From NCBI GenBank assembly GCA_002841315.1, contig PHEW01000006.1, positions 117,430 to 181,429 of the forward strand: a stretch of DNA of 64,000 nucleotides, written 5' to 3'. This stretch comes from Actinobacteria bacterium HGW-Actinobacteria-4. GTDB taxonomy: Bacteria; Actinomycetota; Actinomycetes; Actinomycetales; Demequinaceae. The position numbers and the translations under genes were made by a program. Shown here one piece after another: positions 7,642 through 16,957 of the stretch. Position 1 is the first letter of the stretch, and every line of letters starts with the position of its first letter. Below the pieces are notes generated by a model. It ran no database searches and was not told the DNA's origin. It saw nothing but the letters and a program-made list of their open reading frames with translations.

Positions 7642-8589
7642 ATCAACGAGCCCCGCATCAACGAGCGCATTCGCGTTCCTGAGGTCCGCCTAGTCGGGCC
7701 CCAGGGCGAGCAGGTCGGCATTGTCCGTATTGAAGACGCGCTCCGACTCGCGCAAGAAGCGGATCTCGACCTGGTCGAGGTAGCACCCACATCGCGGCCG
7801 CCCGTGGCCAAGCTGATGGATTACGGCAAGTTCAAGTATGAGGCTGCGGTGAAGGCGCGTGAGGCGCGTCGCAACCAGGTCAATACCGAACTGAAAGAGA
7901 TGCGTTTTCGCCTCAAGATTGATGAGCACGACTACGAGACCAAGAAGGGTCACGTCATTCGGTTCCTCAACCAAGGTGACAAAGTCAAGGTCACGATCAT
8001 GTTCCGTGGCCGTGAGCAGTCGCGCCCCGAGATGGGCCGACGCTTGCTGCACCGCCTCGCGGAAGACGTTGCCGACTTGTCGGTGATCGAGAATGCGCCG
8101 TCGCAAGAGGGCCGGAACATGTCGCTGGTCTTGGGACCGCTCAAGAAGAAGGCTGAGGCGCGCGATGCGGCTCGCAAGGAGCGCGAAGCCAAGAAGGCCG
8201 CCGATGACGCTGAGCGCGCATCACGGGCTGCGTCCAAGGAGCCTGTGGCGCCCAAAGTTGCGGACCCCAACGATGCTGTGATGAAGGCAGAGGCACCGGC
8301 GAAGGCCGACGCCGAGGCTGGAGCACCGGCAACGGCACCGGCGAAGGCGAAGGGCTCGAGCACAGCAAAGACCGAGAGCGCCACGAAGACGGCACCCAAG
8401 CCCAAGGCCACTGCTGCGGCGAAGGCCTCGGATAAAGCTGAACCAGCGACCAAGGCAGCGCCCAAGCCCAAGGCGGCGGCGAAGCCCGGCGATGCGGCCA
8501 AGCCGAAGGCGGCACCCAAGCCCAAGGCAGCATCCAAGCCCAAAGCCAAGGCCCCGGCCAAGGCTGACAACGAGAATTCGGGCGAGTAG
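7642..8589 (+). CDS. infC: Translation initiation factor IF-3 with AUC start and long basic tail
   Basis: IF-3 binds the 30S subunit and checks start-codon pairing. The homologous sequence begins at [16 protein letters not shown]; the codon in front is ATC at 7642, five bases after GAAGGAG (7630-7636). No ATG or GTG lies nearby in frame, so AUC is the likely start. Rare starts in infC are known to support autoregulation, because IF-3 discriminates against them. Residues 1-168 form the normal two-domain factor; residues 169-315 are an extra Lys/Ala/Pro tail with repeated APKPKA units. Followed by rpmI and rplT. Confidence 0.93.
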   Translation: MNEPRINERIRVPEVRLVGPQGEQVGIVRIEDALRLAQEADLDLVEVAPTSRPPVAKLMDYGKFKYEAAVKAREARRNQVNTELKEMRFRLKIDEHDYETKKGHVIRFLNQGDKVKVTIMFRGREQSRPEMGRRLLHRLAEDVADLSVIENAPSQEGRNMSLVLGPLKKKAEARDAARKEREAKKAADDAERASRAASKEPVAPKVADPNDAVMKAEAPAKADAEAGAPATAPAKAKGSSTAKTESATKTAPKPKATAAAKASDKAEPATKAAPKPKAAAKPGDAAKPKAAPKPKAASKPKAKAPAKADNENSGE

Positions 8590-8646
8590 CCCGAGCACGA
8601 CGCGCCTCACCCTCCCGGGTGGAGCCAGAAACGAGGAGACGGCCCC

Positions 8647-8841
8647 ATGCCGAAAAACAAGACCCACTCCGGGACCAAGAAGCGCTTCAAGCTGACAGGT
8701 ACCGGCAAGGTGAAGCACGCGTCAGCCATGAACGTGCACAAATTCCAAGAGAAGACCAGCTCGCGCAAGCGTCGCGTGGCCATGGACAACATCCTGTCCA
8801 AGCCCGATTCCAAGAAGGTCAAAAAACTTCTGGGCAAGTAG
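8647..8841 (+). CDS. rpmI: Ribosomal protein bL35
   Basis: 64 residues, highly basic, beginning MPKNKTHSGTKKRFK, the bL35 signature; a 50S subunit protein. Ribosome site GAGGAG eight bases before the ATG. It lies between infC and rplT in the classical order. Confidence 0.97.
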   Translation: MPKNKTHSGTKKRFKLTGTGKVKHASAMNVHKFQEKTSSRKRRVAMDNILSKPDSKKVKKLLGK

Positions 8842-8873
8842 TCCCAGGCCACCACACGTTAAGGAGTTAAGAA

Positions 8874-9254
8874 ATGGCACGCGTCAAGCGGGCGGTCAAC
8901 GCCCAGAAGAAGCGCCGCACTACCCTCGAGCGCGCTGCGGGTTACCGCGGCCAGCGCTCACGCCTGTACCGCAAGGCCAAGGAGCAGGTTACTCACTCCA
9001 TGGTCTACGCGTACGGCGACCGTCGTAAGCGCAAGGGTGACTTCCGTCGCCTCTGGATCCAGCGCATTAACGCTGCGGCTCGCGCCAACGGCATCACGTA
9101 CAACCGCTTCATGCAGGGCCTCAAGGCCGCAGAGATCGAGGTTGACCGTCGCATGCTTGCGGACATGGCTATCAACGACCCTGCCGCATTCACGGCGATC
9201 GTTGAACTCGCACGCAAGGCTCTCCCCGAAGACGTCAACGCGCCGGCAGCGTAA
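8874..9254 (+). CDS. rplT: Ribosomal protein bL20
   Basis: 126 residues with the bL20 pattern: [14 protein letters not shown] at the N-terminus, then [15 protein letters not shown] and the C-terminal [12 protein letters not shown] domain. bL20 is an early 50S assembly protein that binds 23S rRNA and in several bacteria represses its own operon. Strong AAGGAG site seven bases before the ATG. Confidence 0.97.
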   Translation: MARVKRAVNAQKKRRTTLERAAGYRGQRSRLYRKAKEQVTHSMVYAYGDRRKRKGDFRRLWIQRINAAARANGITYNRFMQGLKAAEIEVDRRMLADMAINDPAAFTAIVELARKALPEDVNAPAA

Positions 9255-9286
9255 GTACCGCTAGCCGCGCTGAGCAACGCCCTACC

Positions 9287-10165
9287 ATGACAGAACGCCC
9301 TAGCGGGGCCGCAGTGCTTGACGTGACGCTTTCCAACGAGAAGGCGGAACGCGTCAGGCATGTGCGCGCCCTGCTGGGGCGTTCTGCGCGTTCCAAGGCC
9401 GGCGTCTTTGCTGTGGAGGGACCGCAAGCGGTACGCGAGGCCGTGCGGTTCGCGACGCCACGCGTGAAGGACCTGTATCTGACGGAGGCAACGTCCCAGC
9501 GTTACCGTGACATCGTCACCGAAGCCATCGACGCTGGCATTCACGTGCATCTTGGCACCGAGGCCGTCCTCGCCGCGATGAGCCCCGATTGCCAAGGCGT
9601 GCTCGCCGTGGTCACCAACTCCGGCGTGTCCCTTGACGATGTGCTCGCGGCAAAGCCGAGGCTCGTCATGGTGTTGAGCAATGTCCGTGACCCAGGCAAC
9701 GCGGGCAGCGCGATCAGGGTTGCGGACGCGGCTGGAGCCGATGCCGTGGTGCTGGCGGGAGACAGCGTTGACCCCACGAACCCCAAGGTGGTGAGGGCAA
9801 GTACAGGCAGCATCTTTCATGTGCCATTGGTGCGCTCGTTGCCGCTCGATGATGCCCTCGCGGCATTGCAGGGTGTGGGCCTTCGGATTCTCGCGGCAGA
9901 TGGCTCCGGGCCTGTCACGTTGGGGGAGACGGGTGCCGACGACGTCGCGCTTGCAGCGCCCACGGTCTGGGTTTTCGGCAACGAGGCTTGGGGTCTCAGC
10001 GCGGACGAACTCGCGCTCGCAGACGCGGTAGTCCATATTCCCATCTATGGCAAAGCTGAGAGCCTCAATTTGGCGACTGCCGCTTCGGTGTGTCTGTATG
10101 CCTCTGCGCGGGCGCAACGGGACGTCGCCGCAAGCGCGAGTGCCGGCGCGGAGTCGGTGACCTAG
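9287..10165 (+). CDS. TrmH (SpoU) family RNA 2'-O-methyltransferase
   Basis: A 292-residue SPOUT methyltransferase that uses SAM to methylate the 2'-OH of an rRNA or tRNA nucleotide. The N-terminal part (20-120) matches the RNA 2'-O-ribose substrate-binding domain; the C-terminal knot carries motif 1 LSNVRDPGNAG (about 130), motif 2 VFGNEAWGL (about 230) and motif 3 IPIYGKAESLNLATAASV (about 252). Position next to rplT is common in actinobacteria and suggests 23S rRNA as substrate; the exact nucleotide cannot be told. Its stop shares one base with the next gene start (TAGTG). Confidence 0.9.
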   Translation: MTERPSGAAVLDVTLSNEKAERVRHVRALLGRSARSKAGVFAVEGPQAVREAVRFATPRVKDLYLTEATSQRYRDIVTEAIDAGIHVHLGTEAVLAAMSPDCQGVLAVVTNSGVSLDDVLAAKPRLVMVLSNVRDPGNAGSAIRVADAAGADAVVLAGDSVDPTNPKVVRASTGSIFHVPLVRSLPLDDALAALQGVGLRILAADGSGPVTLGETGADDVALAAPTVWVFGNEAWGLSADELALADAVVHIPIYGKAESLNLATAASVCLYASARAQRDVAASASAGAESVT

Positions 10166-11850
10166 TGACGCCGCGGTCTGCTGCTCGCTTCGCGGCGTTG
10201 GCTCGGCAGGAGCAGGGTTTACAGCCGCGTGCGACCAAGGGATTCGTCGTCGCCGCCGTCATCGTGGTGACAATCCTGGCCACCCAGTTTGGAGCGGCGA
10301 TCTTTGGCGCGCTTGTTGGCGTGCGCGAGTCGGACAACGCAGCGCGGGACACCTTCGCCTACGTGGGCGACATCACGGCAGAGCGGGTGGGTCGCCACGC
10401 TGAGAGCGTCACCGACGTGGTCGACGGCACGGCGGTTTCACTCGAGCATCGCGCAGAGCAGATGTCTCTCGACAGGCTTGCCCAGGAGATGTATCAGCGA
10501 CTGCTGCGCGAACCCGAGGTGCGCGCACTATACGTGGGCTTTCCCGATGGCGGATACCTCGAGGTGAGGGCGGAGGCACCCGGCTACATTCAGGAACGCA
10601 TCACGATGACCCCGGATCGCGTGGTTCTTGAGTACCGTCACGATTCGTCCTTCGCGGTGCTGGAGGTGGCGGAGGGTGTCAACGAGTATGACCCTCGAGT
10701 CCGCCCTTGGTATGCCACAGGTGCGAGCGCCCCCGTCAGCAGGACGGTGTGGACCGAGCCGTTCCTCCTCGTTGACACCCAAGTGCCCGCAGCGTCGGCC
10801 ACGCGCGCGGCCCGTAAGGACGGAGAGCTGATCGCCGTGGTGGGTGCTGACATCAGCCTCGCGACACTCGCCACGGTGCTTGACCAACTCCCAGTGGGCG
10901 AGGGCGCGCAAGCGTTCGTGCTTGCGCCCAACCGCGCTGTGATCGCCGCGCCGTCCCAGTATTCGGCGCAGATCGCGTCCTTCAGCTTGCAGACCAACCA
11001 GGTTCCGCTTGCGAGCGACTTGGGAATCGCAGACGACATCGCGGAGCTGACCTGGAATGGCGAAGCCGGCGCCAACCAAGCCTTTGGACTTGTCGGTAGC
11101 CGTTACATCCTCGAGCGCACCATGCCGCCTCACGAAGGCCTTGACTGGACGCTTCGCCTTGAGGCCGACCAGCAGCAGCTGTCCCCGGGACTCGAACGCG
11201 TGCAGGTCACGATGGCATGGGTAACAGGTCTGTCGATGGTGCTGGTCCTGATCGCCGCTGCGCTGCTGTACCGCATTTGGCAGCCTTTGGCGCAGTTGCG
11301 CTTGCGCGCGAGCACGGATGCGCTGACGGGTCTCAGCAATCGTCACGACCTGGAGCGACGTGGCACGAGGTTGCTGCACTCGGCTCAGCGCTCCCACGAG
11401 CCGGTATTGCTCGTCACCATTGACCTCGACAACTTCAAGGCGCTCAACGATGTGTATGGGCACCATGTGGGTGACCGGGCGCTGGTCGTCACGGGTCAGG
11501 CGCTACTGAGTAGCGTGCGATCGCGGGACATCGCTGCGCGTATCGGTGGCGACGAGTTCGTGGTGATTCAACGATTCTCCGACCGCATCGACGTGCAGCG
11601 GGTGGTGGAGAGGATCCGATCAGAGGTGTCGGACCAGTTGACGGAGCGCGTGACGGGCGGCGCCGACGTTGGTGTGACTGCTGGCTACAGCGTCAGCTAC
11701 TTCGATCAGAAGTCCTTGATCACCATGCTCAGTGAAGCCGATGCCGCGCTCGTCGCGGGCAAGAGGGTAGCCAAAGGCACCACGTACGGATATGCGGGCG
11801 CGGCGGAGGCCGTGCATCCCACTGACGAGCGCCGCACGATTCCGTCGTAG
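10165..11850 (+). CDS. Membrane diguanylate cyclase with external dCache sensor
   Basis: 561 residues from GTG 10165, chosen because it abuts the upstream stop and puts a basic N-terminus before the first helix. Order: membrane helix (about 29-50), external dCache-type sensor (about 60-340, with the PWY motif in DPRVRPWYATG), second helix (about 350-375), GGDEF domain (385-545). The signature GGDEF at 461-465 is intact and a product-inhibition site RxxD (RSRD) stands five residues before it, so it should be an active, feedback-inhibited c-di-GMP synthase. The ligand is unknown; dCache domains often bind amino acids or other small molecules. Confidence 0.92.
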   Translation: MTPRSAARFAALARQEQGLQPRATKGFVVAAVIVVTILATQFGAAIFGALVGVRESDNAARDTFAYVGDITAERVGRHAESVTDVVDGTAVSLEHRAEQMSLDRLAQEMYQRLLREPEVRALYVGFPDGGYLEVRAEAPGYIQERITMTPDRVVLEYRHDSSFAVLEVAEGVNEYDPRVRPWYATGASAPVSRTVWTEPFLLVDTQVPAASATRAARKDGELIAVVGADISLATLATVLDQLPVGEGAQAFVLAPNRAVIAAPSQYSAQIASFSLQTNQVPLASDLGIADDIAELTWNGEAGANQAFGLVGSRYILERTMPPHEGLDWTLRLEADQQQLSPGLERVQVTMAWVTGLSMVLVLIAAALLYRIWQPLAQLRLRASTDALTGLSNRHDLERRGTRLLHSAQRSHEPVLLVTIDLDNFKALNDVYGHHVGDRALVVTGQALLSSVRSRDIAARIGGDEFVVIQRFSDRIDVQRVVERIRSEVSDQLTERVTGGADVGVTAGYSVSYFDQKSLITMLSEADAALVAGKRVAKGTTYGYAGAAEAVHPTDERRTIPS

Positions 11851-11914
11851 CGGGCGAGTGTGAGATGCCTGAAACAGTGCGCTGATACTCTTCGCGGAGG
11901 CCGAAAGGGAGACA

Positions 11915-12364
11915 ATGGACAACACTGAACCGCTGAACATTCCGGGTGCCCGGGGAAAGATCGCCGTGACCGGCGTGCACGGGATCTTCTACAAGATCCT
12001 TGTGGATGGCCAGGTAATCAAGCCAGTGAAGGGCAAGTGGCGGATTCCGGCGCGCAATGGGTCGTTCAAGCTCATGCATGCGCGGGGCGTGTTGCCCGGT
12101 TTCCAGCGGCTCTTTGTGGAGGGCGAGCAGGTCTTCGACATGGCGCATGATGTGTCGCTCGCTCAGCGCATCGTGATGTTCGTTCCACTCACCCTCATCT
12201 TTGTGAACCCGCTCTTGGGCTTCCCCTTGGCGCTCATCCTGTTCTTCATGAACGTCACGCTGGTGAAGAATGCGGCGATGCCAGGGCCGCTGCGCATCGC
12301 GTTGCCGATCATCAACACTGCGGCAGCTGCGCTGGTGGTCTTCTTGCTCACGAGCGGGTCCTAG
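11915..12364 (+). CDS. Hypothetical membrane protein with N-terminal soluble domain
   Basis: 149 residues. Residues 10-75 are a polar beta-rich segment (GVFYKILVDGQVIKP-like), and residues 81-148 hold about three hydrophobic helices. Start supported by AAAGGG five to eight bases before the ATG. No family recognised. It lies alone between the cyclase gene and pheS. Confidence 0.65.
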   Translation: MDNTEPLNIPGARGKIAVTGVHGIFYKILVDGQVIKPVKGKWRIPARNGSFKLMHARGVLPGFQRLFVEGEQVFDMAHDVSLAQRIVMFVPLTLIFVNPLLGFPLALILFFMNVTLVKNAAMPGPLRIALPIINTAAAALVVFLLTSGS

Positions 12365-12424
12365 CGTCCCGCATCCTTCCCACGCGTGACCGGTGAGAAT
12401 GCCTGGATGGGCCGAGGCTCCCGG

Positions 12425-12430
12425 TAGACT
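12425..12430 (+). promoter_or_regulatory. -10 box of pheST
   Basis: TAGACT, 35 nt before the pheS ATG, giving a short 5' leader with a ribosome site (GAAAGG). I see no -35 match and no room for a T-box or phenylalanine attenuator. Confidence 0.4.
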
Positions 12431-12465
12431 CTTCGCGAGCCCTGACCGCTGCCCGAAAGGCCCTG

Positions 12466-13578
12466 ATGACTGACTCTGTCCTGTCGCCACTTGACGCGGA
12501 TGGCGTTGCCGCCGCCGTCGCCAAAGCGGCATCCGCGATTGGCGTGGCGACTACCCTCGATGACCTGAAAGACGTGCGGATCGCTCACACGGGGGACAAG
12601 GCCGCGCTGTCGCTCGCGAACCGCCAGATTGGTGGGCTCTCGCCTGCAGACAAGGCCGTTGCGGGCAAACTCATGGGGCAGGCGCGTGGCGCAGTCACGG
12701 CTGCGCTTGAGGCGCGCCAGGCGGAGCTTGAAGCCGAGCGGGACGCACGAGTGCTGGTCGAGGAGGCCGTCGACATCACCCTCCCGGCCACGCGCGGCTT
12801 GAGCGGCGCCCGCCACCCGCTCGAAACGCTGCAAGAGGCCATGTGCGACGTCTTCGTGGCGATGGGATGGGAAGTGGCCGAGGGGCCCGAGGTGGAAGCC
12901 GAGTGGTACAACTTTGACGCCCTCAACTTTGATCCTGACCACCCTGCGCGCGCGATGCAGGACACGTTCTTCGTCGAGCCAGCATCGGGCGCCAAGACCG
13001 CAGAGTCTGGGTTGCTGCTGCGCACCCACACCTCACCTGTTCAGGTGCGAGCAGCCCTGGAACGCCGAGACGCGCTGGTCAACGACGGCCGCGGAATTTA
13101 CGTGGTGTGCCCGGGCAAGACCTTCCGCACCGACGAACTCGACGCGACGCACACTCCGGTGTTCCACCAGATCGAGGGTCTTGCCATCGATCGTGGCCTC
13201 ACCATGGCTCACCTCAAGGGCACGCTCGACCACTTGGCGCGAGCCATGTTTGGGGCCGATGCTGTCACTCGCCTCAGGCCGAGCTACTTTCCCTTCACCG
13301 AGCCGAGCGCCGAGATGGACCTCAGGTGCTTTGTGTGCGGAGGCGAGGACGCGGGATGCCGGACCTGCTCCGGCACCGGCTGGATCGAGTGGGGCGGCTG
13401 CGGCATGACGCACCCGAACGTGTTGCGTGCCGCTGGCATCGACCCTGACGAGTACACAGCCTTTGCCTTTGGGATGGGGATCGAGCGCACGCTGATGTTC
13501 CGCCACGGCGTCAAGGACATGCGCGACATGGTCGAGGGCGATGTGCGGTTCTCGCAGCAATTTGGGATGGAGCTGTAA
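12466..13578 (+). CDS. pheS: Phenylalanine--tRNA ligase alpha subunit
   Basis: Catalytic subunit of the alpha2beta2 enzyme that charges tRNA-Phe. 370 residues: N-terminal coiled coil (1-100), then the class II core with motif 1 around ARHPLETLQ, motif 2 around GKTFRTDELDATHTPVFHQ, and motif 3 FGMGIERTLMFRHG. A cysteine-rich insertion, CFVCGGEDAGCRTC, is typical of the actinobacterial and many other bacterial alpha subunits. Start has GAAAGG five bases upstream. The stop shares a base with the pheT start (TAATG). Confidence 0.97.
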   Translation: MTDSVLSPLDADGVAAAVAKAASAIGVATTLDDLKDVRIAHTGDKAALSLANRQIGGLSPADKAVAGKLMGQARGAVTAALEARQAELEAERDARVLVEEAVDITLPATRGLSGARHPLETLQEAMCDVFVAMGWEVAEGPEVEAEWYNFDALNFDPDHPARAMQDTFFVEPASGAKTAESGLLLRTHTSPVQVRAALERRDALVNDGRGIYVVCPGKTFRTDELDATHTPVFHQIEGLAIDRGLTMAHLKGTLDHLARAMFGADAVTRLRPSYFPFTEPSAEMDLRCFVCGGEDAGCRTCSGTGWIEWGGCGMTHPNVLRAAGIDPDEYTAFAFGMGIERTLMFRHGVKDMRDMVEGDVRFSQQFGMEL

Positions 13579-16160
13579 TGCCGAAGTTGCCGATGACGTG
13601 GCTCGCTGAGTCCGTGGCGCTGGGCTCCGCGACGCCCGAAGATGTTGCCGCCGCACTGGTGCGCGTGGGGCTTGAGGAAGAAGGCATCCACCGCTCTGGC
13701 GTGGAGGGCCCGCTCGTGGTGGGCCGCGTGCTGTCCGTGGTGCCCGAGAAGCAAAGCAACGGCAAGACCATCAACTACTGCCGCGTTGACGTGGGCGAGC
13801 ACAACGACCCTGCGGGGCCGGGCCACGCGCCTGACGACGGCATCGAGTACCCCACGAGCCGCGGGATCGTGTGTGGTGCGCACAACTTTGCCGCTGGCGA
13901 CTTTGTGGTGGTCGTGCTGCCAGGTGCGACTCTTCCTGGGCCGTTCCCCATCTCGGGACGCAAGACCTACGGGCACTGGTCCGACGGCATGATCTGCTCC
14001 TCGAAGGAACTCGCCTTGGGCGACGATCACGACGGCATCATGGTGCTGCACTCCGCTGGCGGGGGAGAGGACCTGGGGTACGACCCCGCCGCGTTGACGC
14101 CGGGCCAGGACGCTATCGAGTTGTTGGGCCTGGGCGAGCAGACGGTGGAGATCACCGTCACGCCTGACCGCGGCTACTGCTTCTCCATTCGCGGCGCCGC
14201 GCGTGAGTACTCGCACGCCACGGGGCAGCCGTTCACGGACCCCGCAGGTCTGACGCTCACAGGTAAGACGGGCAACGGATTCGCGGTGGAGCTGGCTGAT
14301 GGCGCACCCATTCGCGGCAACGACGGCTGCGACCGGTTCGTGGCGCGCATCCTGCGCGGGTTTGATCCCACTCGGCCGAGCCCTGCGTTCATGCAGCGCA
14401 GGCTCACGCAGTCGGGCATGCGCCCCATCAGCCTCGCCGTGGATGTCACCAACTACGTGATGCTCGAACTGGGACACCCGTTGCACGCCTACGACCTTGC
14501 CAAGGTGACGGCGCCGATCGTGGTGAGAAGGGCATGGGCCGGGGAGACGCTCATCACGCTCGATGACCAGAAGCGCAAGCTCGACCCTGAAGACATCGTG
14601 GTTACCGATTCCGTGGGTGGGCACGGCAAACGTGCCATCGGCATGGGCGGTGTGATGGGTGGGCTGGACACGGAAGTATCCGAGACCACCACCGACATCC
14701 TGCTCGAGGCCGCGCACTGGGATCCCATCACCATCGCGCGCACGGCGCGCCGCCACAAACTGGGCTCCGAGGCCTCGCGGCGGTACGAGCGTGGGGTTGA
14801 CACCGCGCTGGCGCCGGCCGCGATTGAGCGGGCGCTGAGCTTGATGGTCGAGTACGGCGGCGGGACCATCGAGGACGTCTACACGGACGTGAACAACGTG
14901 GCGGCACGCGAGCCCATCGTGATGTCTGCCGACTTCCCCGCGCGCATTGTGGGGATCGAGTTTGGCGAGGGCGAAGTCGTGGAGTCGCTGCGTGCCATCG
15001 GGTGTGAGGTCTCCGTTACCACTGAGCTCAAGGTGACACCGCCCACGTGGCGACCCGATCTACGGGAGCCCATTGACCTGGTCGAAGAAGTGGGACGCCT
15101 GCACGGCTACGACCAACTGCCGTCGGTGCTTCCCGTGGCGCCTCCTGGGCGCGGGCTGACTCACCCGCAGAAGGTGCGCCGCTCGGTAGCGCGTGCGCTT
15201 GCCGAGTCGGGGCTCACCGAGGTGCTGACGTATCCTTTCATCGCTCCCGCGCGCCTGGACGAGCTAGGCATCCCGGCCGACGATCCCCGCCGCCTGACGG
15301 TGGCCCTCGCCAATCCCATCGCAGCAGACCAGCCGCTCATGCGCACGTCGCTCATCGAGACTTTGGTGGACGCCGTCAAGGTCAACGTGGGGCGCGGGGC
15401 ACAGGACGTGGCGATCTTCGAGGTGGGGCGCGCGTACAAGGCCGACGGCTCCGGTGCTGCGCCGCGTCCTGACGCGTTCAAGCCGCCCACCGAGGTGGAG
15501 CTCAAGGAACTAGACGCGGCGCTGCCCGCGCAGCCGCGTAGGGCGGCGGGCATCATGGCGGGCCACCGTGTGCTTCCCGGCTGGAACGCCAAGGGCGAGC
15601 CTTTCGAGTGGACCGACGCCGTCGCGGCGGCGCTGACCGTCGCCCGGGTGGCCGGTGTCGAGGTCGAGGCGAGCGCAGAGCCGCACATGCCTTGGCACCC
15701 CGGCCGATGCGCCACGTATCGTCTCGCGGATGGCACCTTTGTGGGTCATGCGGGAGAGCTACACCCCAAGGTCTGCGAGACGCTCGGTCTGCCCAAGCGT
15801 GCTGTCGCGTTCGAGATGGTGTTGGACCCGCTGATCGCGGCTTCCGAGGACCGTATCGTGGTGGCGACACCCGTGGCCGCGCAACCGCTCGCCAAGGAGG
15901 ACTTCGCGTTTGTGGTGGACGCCTCTGTGACGGCGGCGTCGCTGGTCGCGGTGGTCCGCAAGGCCGGGGGAGACCTGGTTGAGGACGTGCGCGTGTTCGA
16001 CGTCTATGCGGGCGAGCAGGTGGGCGCCGGCAAGAAGTCGCTAGCCGTCAACGTGCGCATGCGCGCCGAGGACCACACGCTCGAGCCCGACGAGGTGCTG
16101 GGCGTGCGCAACGCGATTGTTGCGGCGGCGGCCCAGGAGTTGGGCGCACAACTGCGCTGA
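13578..16160 (+). CDS. pheT: Phenylalanine--tRNA ligase beta subunit
   Basis: 860 residues, the full length. Order: N-terminal cap, EMAP-like tRNA-binding domain (about 40-150), B3/B4 editing domain (about 210-400, which hydrolyses Tyr-tRNA-Phe), B5 DNA-binding-like fold (about 420-490), inactive class II-like core (500-730) and C-terminal anticodon-binding FDX-ACB domain (765-860). Coupled to pheS by a one-base overlap and followed by a strong terminator. Confidence 0.97.
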   Translation: MPKLPMTWLAESVALGSATPEDVAAALVRVGLEEEGIHRSGVEGPLVVGRVLSVVPEKQSNGKTINYCRVDVGEHNDPAGPGHAPDDGIEYPTSRGIVCGAHNFAAGDFVVVVLPGATLPGPFPISGRKTYGHWSDGMICSSKELALGDDHDGIMVLHSAGGGEDLGYDPAALTPGQDAIELLGLGEQTVEITVTPDRGYCFSIRGAAREYSHATGQPFTDPAGLTLTGKTGNGFAVELADGAPIRGNDGCDRFVARILRGFDPTRPSPAFMQRRLTQSGMRPISLAVDVTNYVMLELGHPLHAYDLAKVTAPIVVRRAWAGETLITLDDQKRKLDPEDIVVTDSVGGHGKRAIGMGGVMGGLDTEVSETTTDILLEAAHWDPITIARTARRHKLGSEASRRYERGVDTALAPAAIERALSLMVEYGGGTIEDVYTDVNNVAAREPIVMSADFPARIVGIEFGEGEVVESLRAIGCEVSVTTELKVTPPTWRPDLREPIDLVEEVGRLHGYDQLPSVLPVAPPGRGLTHPQKVRRSVARALAESGLTEVLTYPFIAPARLDELGIPADDPRRLTVALANPIAADQPLMRTSLIETLVDAVKVNVGRGAQDVAIFEVGRAYKADGSGAAPRPDAFKPPTEVELKELDAALPAQPRRAAGIMAGHRVLPGWNAKGEPFEWTDAVAAALTVARVAGVEVEASAEPHMPWHPGRCATYRLADGTFVGHAGELHPKVCETLGLPKRAVAFEMVLDPLIAASEDRIVVATPVAAQPLAKEDFAFVVDASVTAASLVAVVRKAGGDLVEDVRVFDVYAGEQVGAGKKSLAVNVRMRAEDHTLEPDEVLGVRNAIVAAAAQELGAQLR

Positions 16161-16166
16161 ATGGAC

Positions 16167-16200
16167 AAACGGCCCCCGCGCTAGTGCGCGGGAGCCGTTT
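16167..16200. terminator. Strong bidirectional terminator between pheT and sodA
   Basis: An almost perfect 15-bp stem with a four-base TAGT loop (16182-16185); the stem ends AAAC/GTTT, so either strand has a short T run. It serves pheST on the plus strand and sodA on the minus strand. Confidence 0.85.
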
Positions 16201-16212
16201 GAGCGGGCGGGG

Positions 16213-16839
16213 CTACTTGGACTTGATGAGCCCGGCGCCCTGCAGCTTGGCGTTGCGGAAGCGATCCTGGACGTTGCCCCAGTCCACCACGTTCCACCAG
16301 GCCTTGACGTAGTCGGCCTTGACGTTCTTGTACTGCAGGTAGAACGCGTGCTCCCACATGTCGAGCATGAGGAGCGGGATAATGCCTACCGGGACGTTGC
16401 CCTGCTGGTCGTACAACTGCACGATGATCAGCTTCTCGCCCAAGGTGTCCCACGCGAGAATCGACCAGCCGGAGCCCTGAATCGTGTTCGCGGTCGCCTC
16501 GAAGTGCCCGCGGAAGCCATCGAAGGAACCGAAGAACTCGTCGATGGCAGACGCGAGTTCGCCAATGGGCTTGTCTCCACCGTCGGGAGACATGTTGGTC
16601 CAGAAGATCGAGTGGTTGATGTGCCCGCCCAGGTTGAACGCGAGGTTCTTCTCGAGCATCGGAACGGTGGCGAAGTCGCCCTTGTCGCGGGCCTCGGCCA
16701 TCTTCTCAAGAGCGGTGTTAGCGCCAGCCACATAGGCTGCGTGGTGCTTGCTGTGGTGCAACTCCATGATCTGACCCACAATGTGCGGGTCGAGCGCGGC
16801 GTAGTCGTAAGCGAGATCGGGCAACGTGTAGTCAGCCAT
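16213..16839 (-). CDS. sodA: Superoxide dismutase, Fe/Mn family (Mn-type site predicted)
   Basis: Converts superoxide to peroxide and oxygen in the cytoplasm. 208 residues, with metal ligands His28 (MELHHSKHH), His76 ([10 protein letters not shown]), Asp160 and His164 (LDMWEHAFY). The position of His145 in the iron enzyme of M. tuberculosis is Gln145 here (YDQQGN), as in manganese enzymes, so manganese is the likely metal; this is inferred from one residue. Ribosome site AGGAGG six bases before the ATG. Transcribed alone, with a -10 box about 65 bp upstream. Confidence 0.95.
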   Translation of the reverse strand: MADYTLPDLAYDYAALDPHIVGQIMELHHSKHHAAYVAGANTALEKMAEARDKGDFATVPMLEKNLAFNLGGHINHSIFWTNMSPDGGDKPIGELASAIDEFFGSFDGFRGHFEATANTIQGSGWSILAWDTLGEKLIIVQLYDQQGNVPVGIIPLLMLDMWEHAFYLQYKNVKADYVKAWWNVVDWGNVQDRFRNAKLQGAGLIKSK

Positions 16840-16957
16840 GTCTGTCCTCCTGCGTAGTCGCTCCGCCCGTGGGCGTCGCGGGGATTTCCGGGGGTTCTCT
16901 TCGAGCCTAACTGGGATGCGCGTCCACGTCGCGGCGGGTCGCCATCACGGTCGCTTC
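16840..16957 (-). promoter_or_regulatory. sodA promoter region downstream of qcrB
   Basis: 118 bp between qcrB and sodA. TAGGCT on the minus strand (16904-16909) is a good -10 box; no matching -35 is seen. A leader of about 60 nt would follow. No clear terminator for the qcr operon is visible, so some sodA mRNA may come from read-through. Confidence 0.4.

Noticed and set aside
8350..8580. Short tandem repeats, possible CRISPR or satellite
   Set aside because: They are codons for the Lys/Ala/Pro tail of IF-3; units vary and there are no spacers.
12365..12465. Attenuator or T-box before pheS
   Set aside because: The 101-bp gap has no Phe-rich leader peptide, no T-box sequence and no terminator hairpin.
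13284..14756. 490-codon open frame on the minus strand
   Set aside because: Antisense across the pheS-pheT junction; both plus-strand genes are certain.
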